Source of the DNA: Acidimicrobiia bacterium UBA6912
GTDB taxonomy: Bacteria > Actinomycetota > Acidimicrobiia > Spongiisociales > UBA5794
Direction of reading: 5' to 3'
NCBI GenBank assembly: GCA_002450985.1
Contig: DKBA01000279.1
Location: 4,380-16,425 of the forward strand
Length of the DNA stretch: 12,046 nucleotides
Shown: positions 7,386-12,046 of the stretch, in pieces
Numbering within the stretch: the stretch's first letter is position 1
Layout: every line of letters begins with the position of its first letter
Made by a program: the position numbers and the translations under genes
The notes under the pieces: model-generated
Seen by the model: the letters and a program-made list of their open reading frames with translations, nothing else
The model's database searches: none
What the model was told of the DNA's origin: nothing

Positions 7386-8198
7386 ATGGACGAGGTGGCA
7401 CGTCACTACGGCGACGGGCAGCTGCTGGACCGGATTCTCGACGCGGTGACCGCAGCGGGGATCGACCCGCAGGAGCTGACGGTGCACGACCTCGCATCGG
7501 TCGACGAGTTCCACATCGGCGGGCGCCGCGCCACGCGGCACCTCGTCGAAGGCGCAGGTCTCGGCTCGTCGCGCCGCGTCCTCGACGTCGGGTCGGGAGT
7601 AGGCGGAACGGCTCGGTATCTGGCTGCTGCCGGCGGCCACGATGTGGTCGGGGTCGATCTCACTGTGGAGTACGTCGAGACGGCAGCTGCGCTGAGCCGG
7701 CTCGTCGGGCTGGAAGGTTCGGTCGAGTTCCAGGTGGCGGACGTCATGGCGCTGCCGTTCGAGAGAGGGGAGTTCGACGCGGCGGTCCAACTCCATGTCG
7801 GGATGAACATCGCCGACAAGCAGGCGGCGTTTGCGGAAGTGGGTCGGGTCCTGGTGGAGGGAGGAGTCTTCGCGCTCTACGACATCATGGGTCGAGCGGA
7901 CACCGACCTGGAGTTCCCGCTTCCCTGGGCGGGCGGTGCGGCGGGGAGTCATCTCGCTACCGCGGATCAGTACGTCGGCGCTCTGGAAGCCGCCGGTTTC
8001 CGCGTCGAGCGCGTCACCGACCGCAGAGACTTCGCTCGCTCGTTCTTCGGCGAGCTGCGGGAACGAAGCGGCCCGCCGCCGTCCCTGGGTCTCCATCTCC
8101 TGATGGGCGAAGAGGCGCCAACACGGTACGGGAACATGGTGAAGGCAGTGGAAGCCGGCGCCGTTGCCCCGGTCGAGATCGTGGCCCGTCGAGGCTGA
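7386..8198 (+). CDS. Class I SAM-dependent methyltransferase, small-molecule type
   Basis: Encodes 270 residues from the second ATG of ATGATG. The N-terminal region contains DEFHIGG (40-46), typical of the UbiE/sarcosine-dimethylglycine methyltransferase-like group in which FHxGG precedes the SAM fold. SAM-binding motif I is VLDVGSGVGG (65-74), the acidic residue closing strand beta-2 is Asp91 (VVGVDLT), and QVADVMALPF (116-125) is the motif II region. The Rossmann fold runs to about residue 170, followed by a C-terminal part resembling the substrate lid of the family. A small amine or quinone-like acceptor is possible but cannot be told from sequence. The 271-residue alternative from 7383 is less likely because the TAGGTT box would then be too close. 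The next gene follows after 42 bp with its own box. Confidence 0.88.
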   Translation: MDEVARHYGDGQLLDRILDAVTAAGIDPQELTVHDLASVDEFHIGGRRATRHLVEGAGLGSSRRVLDVGSGVGGTARYLAAAGGHDVVGVDLTVEYVETAAALSRLVGLEGSVEFQVADVMALPFERGEFDAAVQLHVGMNIADKQAAFAEVGRVLVEGGVFALYDIMGRADTDLEFPLPWAGGAAGSHLATADQYVGALEAAGFRVERVTDRRDFARSFFGELRERSGPPPSLGLHLLMGEEAPTRYGNMVKAVEAGAVAPVEIVARRG

Positions 8199-8228
8199 CG
8201 AGCCGGCGAAGGGGCGCCCTGCGCCGCC

Positions 8229-8234
8229 TAGCCT
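8229..8234 (+). promoter_or_regulatory. Candidate -10 box (TAGCCT) for the second methyltransferase
   Basis: TAGCCT ends 6 nt before the GTG at 8241. No Shine-Dalgarno sequence lies in the 42-bp gap after the preceding stop, so the gene seems to use its own leaderless promoter rather than read-through translation. Confidence 0.55.
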
Positions 8235-8240
8235 GCAGGT

Positions 8241-9083
8241 GTGACCGCTGCCTCTCCTGCGGCCGAGGGCTGGGCCGAATCGCTCGCCGGCTGGGCACTC
8301 CCTGCCGAGCTCCTCGCCTCGGTGGACCAATCGCCGTACGCGTGGCCCGCCCGGGTCTTCGCTTGCACTGCGACTCGACGGTCCGACCCGGTCACAGGAC
8401 CGCTGCTCCTACAGCTCCTCCCAGAGGCCGGGAGCCTGATCGATGTCGGCGCAGGCACCGGCCGCCTCTCGCTCCCGATCGCAGCGGCCGGCCACCGCGT
8501 CCTGGCGGTGGAGCCCAACGCGGCGATGGCCGCCGAGCTGGAGCGCGGCACCGCTTCCATGACGGGCTCGGTGGCCGTAGTCCGCCGCCGCTGGCCCGAG
8601 GTCGCAGCGGCGGTTGGCCCCCACGACGTTGCCCTGACCGCAAACGTGGTCTACGACGTCGCCGATATCGGGCCGTTTCTCGAGGCGCTCGACCGCAGCG
8701 CCACCCTGGCCGTTGTCGTGGAGCTGACGCAACGGCACCCGTGGGATGGGCTGCGCGGCTACTACCGGAGCCTCCACGATGTCGAGCTCCCCGACGGTCC
8801 AACCGTGGACGATCTCGTTGCGGTGATCGGCGAAGTGATCGGGGTGACCCCACAGCGTCGCGACTGGCCTTCGCCTCGATCGCTCACCTTCGAGTCGCGC
8901 GATGCGCTGCTCGAGCTCTACGCAACCCGGCTGTGTGTGCGCGACGACCGCCGCAGCGAGCTCGAGCAACTCATCGGGGACGACATCGAGGAGATCGACG
9001 ACGGCGCGATCGCGCTGCGTCTGCCATCTGGCGGCATGACCACGCTGTGGTGGGAGAAGCCCGCGAATGCGAGAGCTCCGTAG
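8241..9083 (+). CDS. Class I SAM-dependent methyltransferase, unknown substrate
   Basis: Encodes 280 residues from GTG at 8241. SAM motif I is LIDVGAGTGR (66-75), and the acidic residue after beta-2 is Glu91 (VLAVEPN), where it would contact the ribose hydroxyls. VALTANVVYDV (130-140) fits the strand beta-4 region. The N-terminal 60 residues are helical and contain SPYAWPARVF, which may form a substrate lid. The C-terminus (about 215-275) is acidic and ends with a short beta-like segment, LPSGGMTTLWWEKP. It is not a close copy of the preceding methyltransferase: the motifs and flanking regions differ, so this is not a tandem duplication. No substrate can be named. GTG 8241 is chosen because TAGCCT lies 6 nt upstream and no later in-frame start would keep the N-terminal helices. 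Confidence 0.82.
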   Translation: MTAASPAAEGWAESLAGWALPAELLASVDQSPYAWPARVFACTATRRSDPVTGPLLLQLLPEAGSLIDVGAGTGRLSLPIAAAGHRVLAVEPNAAMAAELERGTASMTGSVAVVRRRWPEVAAAVGPHDVALTANVVYDVADIGPFLEALDRSATLAVVVELTQRHPWDGLRGYYRSLHDVELPDGPTVDDLVAVIGEVIGVTPQRRDWPSPRSLTFESRDALLELYATRLCVRDDRRSELEQLIGDDIEEIDDGAIALRLPSGGMTTLWWEKPANARAP

Positions 9084-9115
9084 CTAGATGGACAAACTAC
9101 CTACGGTCGCGATCC

Positions 9116-9132
9116 CGGCCGGCAGCCGGCCG
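9116..9132. repeat. Near-perfect palindrome, possible hairpin after the second methyltransferase gene
   Basis: CGGCCGGCAGCCGGCCG has 8-base arms (9116-9123 and 9125-9132) around a single central A. It begins 33 nt after the stop of the methyltransferase gene and about 70 nt before the -10 box of the next gene. As RNA it could form a strong stem, but no T-rich tract follows, so a classical intrinsic terminator is not supported. A protein binding site is equally possible. Confidence 0.4.
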
Positions 9133-9201
9133 ACGGTACGCCGGGCGACACGCCGATCGGGCCCGGCCGTCGGATGACAACGGCGCACGGGAGGCGCCGG
9201 G

Positions 9202-9207
9202 TACCCT
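9202..9207 (+). promoter_or_regulatory. Candidate -10 box (TACCCT) for the nuclease-like gene
   Basis: TACCCT ends 8 nt before the ATG at 9216. It supports 9216 over the in-frame ATG at 9174, which would add 14 residues with no family-like content and lies upstream of this box. Confidence 0.5.
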
Positions 9208-9215
9208 CGGCTGCG

Positions 9216-9929
9216 ATGTCGAGTCGACCGCACGTCGGAACCCTCAGGGAGAAGCCCCTGCATGCGGCGCTCAAGCGCTGGTACGCACAGGAGGGGGATC
9301 GCATCGAGGAACCCGTCGATGGGTTCGTGATCGACCTCGTCCGTGACGGCCTGCTCATCGAGATCCAGACCCGGGGATTCGCCTCGATGAAGCGCAAGCT
9401 GAACGAGCTGCTGGCTCGTCACGCCGTCCGGGTCGTTCACCCCGTGGCCGTGGAGAAGTGGATCGTGAAGGTCGATGACGCGGGCGAGGCGGTATCGCGC
9501 CGCCGGTCACCGAAACGAGGGGACGCGACCGACGTCTTCGCCGAGTTGGTGAGCTTCCCGGATCTGATTGCCCATCCGGGACTGTCACTCGAGGTCGTCC
9601 TGATCTCAGAGGAGGAGGTGCGCCGGTTCGACGGCGCCAAGGCCTGGCGGCGCAGGGGCTGGGTCGTCGAGGAACGCCGGCTGCTGGACGTGGTTGGCCG
9701 AGTCGTCATCGACTCGCCGGAGGCCCTGGCGGGCCTGGTTCCGGACGACCTGCCCGAAGCGTTCACCACTGCCGACCTCGCTACCGCGCTCCGCCGGCCT
9801 CGTCGCCTTGCGCAGCAGATGACCTACTGCCTGCGGCGGGCGGATGTCATCGAGATGACCGGCAAGGACGGCAACGCCATCGTGTACACGAGGAAACCGG
9901 CCACTCGATCTCCGGCGGCCTCATCCTGA
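9216..9929 (+). CDS. Conserved protein of unknown function: possible PD-(D/E)xK-like domain plus winged helix
   Basis: Encodes 237 residues and is not confidently named. The N-terminal part (about 8-130) has PVDGFVIDLVRDGLLIEIQTRGF at 33-55: an Asp (Asp40) at the end of one strand and Glu-x-Gln (Glu49, Gln51) in the next. This resembles the D...ExK/ExQ core of restriction-endonuclease-fold proteins, with KPLHAALKRWY (13-23) as a possible first helix. A conserved-looking basic stretch, SRRRSPKRG (94-102), follows, then AWRRRGWVVEERRLLDVV (143-160). The C-terminus (about 180-227) reads as a winged helix-turn-helix: FTTADLATAL, a basic recognition-type helix around RRPRRLAQQMTYCLRRA, then a beta wing EMTGKDGNAIVYTRK. 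DNA or RNA binding is therefore inferred; nuclease activity is a hypothesis from a short motif. No toxin, antitoxin or methylase partner of restriction type is adjacent. Confidence 0.75.
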   Translation: MSSRPHVGTLREKPLHAALKRWYAQEGDRIEEPVDGFVIDLVRDGLLIEIQTRGFASMKRKLNELLARHAVRVVHPVAVEKWIVKVDDAGEAVSRRRSPKRGDATDVFAELVSFPDLIAHPGLSLEVVLISEEEVRRFDGAKAWRRRGWVVEERRLLDVVGRVVIDSPEALAGLVPDDLPEAFTTADLATALRRPRRLAQQMTYCLRRADVIEMTGKDGNAIVYTRKPATRSPAASS

Positions 9930-10040
9930 GTGCCCGCGGGCCGACGGTGCGCTCGGTCACCGGGCGCTCGTCTTCTCGCAGAGTTTCGCGTTTGTTCATC
10001 CAATGGGCGGTCCGTCCATGCCAGCATGCAACCGTTGGCC

Positions 10041-10048
10041 GGAAGGAG
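10041..10048 (+). promoter_or_regulatory. Shine-Dalgarno sequence GGAAGGAG deciding the thioredoxin start
   Basis: GGAAGGAG ends 4 nt before GTG at 10053 and is the only strong ribosome binding site in front of a gene in this window. It selects GTG 10053 over the in-frame ATG at 10026, which has no such site and would place this sequence inside the coding region. Confidence 0.7.
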
Positions 10049-10052
10049 TCGA

Positions 10053-10649
10053 GTGAACCCCGGGCGAGTCGGTGCATTGGTGGGGTTGGTGGCGATCGCT
10101 GCCGTGCTCGTCGTCGCCGTGACCCGGCGATCGGACGCACCCGAACCCGACCCGCCGACACGTGAGGCTTCCGCCACGACGGAGCAGCTCGCCGCACCGC
10201 CAGTGCTGCGCGATGCGCCGACCCTGGAGGACCTCGATGGCTGGATGCAATCCGACGTGACCAGTCTCGAGGAGCTGCGGGGGAGCGTGGTCGTCCTCCA
10301 GTTCTGGACGTACTCCTGCAGCAACTGCAAGGCGACGCTGCCGCATCTGCAGGACGTCTACGCCCGCTACCACGATGACGGCCTCGAGATCGTCGGCGTG
10401 CATGCCCCCGAGTTCGAGTTCGAGAAGGACCCGGACGCCATCGCCGAGGCTGCGGCTCGGCTGGGAGTCACCTGGCCGATCGCGCTGGACACGACGAAGG
10501 TGAACTTCCACTCCTGGCAGGAGGGCCCCACTGCCTACTGGCCGCGCACCTACGTCATCGACCAGGAGGGCCGCATCAGGTACGACCACATCGGCGAGGG
10601 CGGCTACGACGACCTCGAGGCAACCGTAGCTGCGCTGCTGTCGGGATGA
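10053..10649 (+). CDS. Membrane-anchored thioredoxin-like protein, DipZ/TlpA type
   Basis: Encodes 198 residues. Residues 6-23 form one hydrophobic segment followed by RR, then a Pro/Thr/Ala-rich linker (about 27-50), giving a membrane anchor with the domain outside the cytoplasm. The thioredoxin fold covers about 51-198. The active site is WTYSCSNCKATLP with the redox pair Cys89 and Cys92; the W-T-Y-x-C-x-N-C pattern is that of the DipZ/TlpA-like branch, where CINC is common. The cis-Pro is Pro164 in YWPRTYVID. It should accept electrons from a membrane partner and reduce extracytoplasmic disulfides, as in cytochrome c maturation or disulfide repair. Its stop overlaps the start of the CcdA-like gene (ATGA, 10646-10649), making that the obvious partner. 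Start GTG 10053 rests on the GGAAGGAG site. Confidence 0.9.
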   Translation: MNPGRVGALVGLVAIAAVLVVAVTRRSDAPEPDPPTREASATTEQLAAPPVLRDAPTLEDLDGWMQSDVTSLEELRGSVVVLQFWTYSCSNCKATLPHLQDVYARYHDDGLEIVGVHAPEFEFEKDPDAIAEAAARLGVTWPIALDTTKVNFHSWQEGPTAYWPRTYVIDQEGRIRYDHIGEGGYDDLEATVAALLSG

Positions 10650-11236
10650 TCGCCGCCTTCCTCGAGGGGGTGAACGGCATCCTGCTGCCGTGTTCGATGG
10701 TGCTGCTCATCCCGGTGATGGCGGCTCCGCTGATCGCCGGGCGCCTCCCGCTGCTCGCGGTCGCCGCCGCCGGTGCAGGCGCAACGGGCGTGATGTGGTT
10801 GCGCGCCGCCCAGCTCGTACCCGGTCCCGTCGAGACGGTGCTCGCCCCCGTCGTGGGGTTCGCCGTGGTTGCGCTCGGTTTGATGAGCGTGCGAGGCACG
10901 GACCGAGCGGTCGCGCCGCTGGGCGCTGCGTTTGGGCTCGGGCTCCTGGCCGGCCTCATCTGGCTCCCGTGCGTCGGTGTCGAGCTCGGCGGCATCCTCA
11001 CCTCCGCCGGGCAGCGCATGCCGAGCTCGGTCCTCGGTCTCGGAGCGTATGCGCTTGGGGTGCTGGTTCCGGCCCTCGCAGCCGCCCTGCTGCTCATTGT
11101 GATCCGCCCCAGAGGCACGACGCAGCACCTCGTCCATCGGGGCGGGGTTGCGCTGGCCGTCCTGGTCGCGCTACTGCCGGTGACGGGGCTCGACGACCGT
11201 TTCGTCGGATGGCTGGTGCAGCTCAGCGTGTCCTGA
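10646..11236 (+). CDS. CcdA/DsbD-like membrane thiol electron carrier
   Basis: Encodes 196 mostly hydrophobic residues with about six membrane segments (near 10-30, 34-53, 65-82, 93-117, 130-153 and 165-180), the size and topology of CcdA. The two redox cysteines are Cys16 in NGILLPCSMVLLIPV and Cys109 in LIWLPCVGVELGGIL, corresponding to the paired P-C motifs of CcdA and the DsbD core, the second matching the W-x-P-C-x-G form. The family carries reducing equivalents from cytoplasmic thioredoxin across the membrane to an outside thioredoxin-like protein. Here that partner is encoded immediately upstream with a 4-base ATGA overlap, so the two are translationally coupled. In mycobacterial DipZ the same functions are fused in the order CcdA then thioredoxin; here they are separate and in reverse order. 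No cytochrome c or other ccs genes are visible. Confidence 0.87.
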   Translation: MIAAFLEGVNGILLPCSMVLLIPVMAAPLIAGRLPLLAVAAAGAGATGVMWLRAAQLVPGPVETVLAPVVGFAVVALGLMSVRGTDRAVAPLGAAFGLGLLAGLIWLPCVGVELGGILTSAGQRMPSSVLGLGAYALGVLVPALAAALLLIVIRPRGTTQHLVHRGGVALAVLVALLPVTGLDDRFVGWLVQLSVS

Positions 11237-11276
11237 AGGTCGGGTGTCGTACCCCGAGGCATCGACCGTGCATGCC

Positions 11277-11282
11277 TACCAT
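11277..11282 (+). promoter_or_regulatory. Candidate -10 box (TACCAT) for the prenyltransferase-fold gene
   Basis: TACCAT ends 6 nt before the ATG at 11289, within the 52-bp gap after the CcdA-like gene. No Shine-Dalgarno sequence is present, so the last gene appears to be transcribed on its own. Confidence 0.52.
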
Positions 11283-11288
11283 CCCTGC

Positions 11289-12046
11289 ATGCAGCGGAAC
11301 GGCGGCTGGACGACCGCCCTCCGGTCGGATCCCACCGGCTGGCTGCTGGAGGACGATGACCCGGCGGTGCGCGCCGCGGCCCTCCAGCGGCTGTTCGACC
11401 GGCCCGGGAACGACCCGGCCGTCACCACCTCCAGGCGAGCGGCGATGGTCGTCGACCCGATCGCCGGGATCCTCGCTGCCCAGAACGAAGCGGGTTGGTG
11501 GGTGAAGCCTGGACCCGGGTACGCACCGAAGTACTCCGGCACCGTGTGGAACCTGATGTTCCTCGAACAGCTCGGCGCCGACCCGAGTGACGCACGGGTG
11601 CAGCAAGCCTGCGAGTACGTGATGTCGATGTGCCCGACGTCGGCCGGCGGCTTCGGCTGTTCCGGGTCCCACCTCGAACGCAACCCGCCGCCCTCGTCGG
11701 CGCTCCACTGCCTCAACGGCAACCTGGTGCGAGCGCTCGTCGCTTTCGGCCATCTCGACCACCCGGTGGTGCGGTCGGCCACCGATTGGGCGGCGCGCAC
11801 CATCCTCGGCGAAGGCGTCGACCGCTGGTACGCATCGGGCACGGCGGGGCCGGGGTTTGCGTGTGCCGCCAACGAGGGGTTGCCGTGCGCCTGGGGCGCG
11901 ATCAAGGAGCTGCGCGGGCTCACGGCGATTCCCGCCGACCGACGTACCGACCGAGAGCAACGCGCCGTCGACACCGGCGTCGACTTCCTGCTCTCGCGAG
12001 ATCCGGCCGCAGCCGACTACCCGATGGGGTATGGCAACACCGAGCC
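11289..12046 (+). CDS. Prenyltransferase/squalene-cyclase-fold protein (C-terminus cut by window edge)
   Basis: An open frame of 252 codons from ATG 11289 runs off the right edge. The opening, TTALRSDPTGWLLEDDDPAVR (about 8-28), is followed by repeated helical segments with the aromatic and Gly pattern of alpha/alpha-toroid proteins: AGILAAQNEAGWWVKPG (about 59-75), SGTVWNLMFLEQLG (83-96) and LHCLNGNLVRALVAFG (about 139-154). Several Cys residues occur (MCPTSAGGFGCSGSHLE, then FACAANEGLPCAWG). Proteins of this group are common in actinobacteria and often carry unhelpful names such as prenyltransferase or even a nitrogenase label; the catalytic role is not established. I see no DxDD or QW repeat typical of a true squalene-hopene cyclase in the visible part. 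The frame starting at ATG 11272 is a shadow: it closes at 11505. Confidence 0.75.
   Translation, partial: MQRNGGWTTALRSDPTGWLLEDDDPAVRAAALQRLFDRPGNDPAVTTSRRAAMVVDPIAGILAAQNEAGWWVKPGPGYAPKYSGTVWNLMFLEQLGADPSDARVQQACEYVMSMCPTSAGGFGCSGSHLERNPPPSSALHCLNGNLVRALVAFGHLDHPVVRSATDWAARTILGEGVDRWYASGTAGPGFACAANEGLPCAWGAIKELRGLTAIPADRRTDREQRAVDTGVDFLLSRDPAAADYPMGYGNTE

Noticed and set aside
9932..9941. GCCCGCGGGC palindrome just after the nuclease-like gene as a terminator
   Set aside because: There is no loop space for a good hairpin and no T tract after it.
1..12046. Mobile element, CRISPR array, tRNA or phage genes
   Set aside because: I looked for direct repeats, transposase motifs, tRNA-like cloverleaf sequence and spaced repeats, and saw none.

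Overview
The window is a GC-rich, gene-dense chromosomal segment. Its base composition, GTG starts, ATGA/GTGA coupled genes, a mycobacterial-type LigC ligase and TA[G/C]NNT -10 boxes placed almost on top of start codons all suggest a high-GC actinobacterium. An Acidimicrobiia-like lineage is possible, but that is only an impression. No tRNA, rRNA, CRISPR, insertion sequence or phage gene is visible.

Layout. (1) 1-3079, minus strand: two translationally coupled ABC exporter half-transporter genes. The upstream one (1235-3079) is complete and carries a degenerate ATPase site. The downstream one (1-1238) runs off the left edge. (2) 3309-5642, plus strand: a glycoside hydrolase family 65 enzyme, probably a phosphorylase, transcribed divergently from the ABC pair. 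(3) 5664-7331, minus strand: a GcvR-like double-ACT-domain protein and, upstream of it, an ATP-dependent DNA ligase of the LigC type. (4) 7386-9083, plus strand: two unrelated class I SAM-dependent methyltransferases in tandem. (5) 9216-9929, plus strand: a conserved protein of unknown function that looks like a PD-(D/E)xK-type domain joined to a C-terminal winged helix. (6) 10053-11236, plus strand: a two-gene operon for a membrane-anchored DipZ/TlpA-like thioredoxin and a CcdA-like membrane electron carrier. (7) 11289-12046, plus strand: the start of a prenyltransferase/squalene-cyclase-fold protein cut by the right edge.

How the genes work together. The clear partnerships are the ABC heterodimer and the thioredoxin/CcdA pair, which would pass reducing power across the membrane to extracytoplasmic disulfides. 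The remaining genes look like independent units.

The strongest signal not explained by gene content is a shared start architecture. Eight of the nine genes that are not translationally coupled have a TANNNT hexamer ending 6-10 nt before the start codon and no usable Shine-Dalgarno sequence, as expected for leaderless or near-leaderless mRNAs. The ninth, the thioredoxin gene, has a strong GGAAGGAG ribosome binding site, and its upstream gap contains no TA dinucleotide at all. I found no obvious new defence or mobile system. The least explained gene is the nuclease-like/winged-helix protein at 9216-9929.
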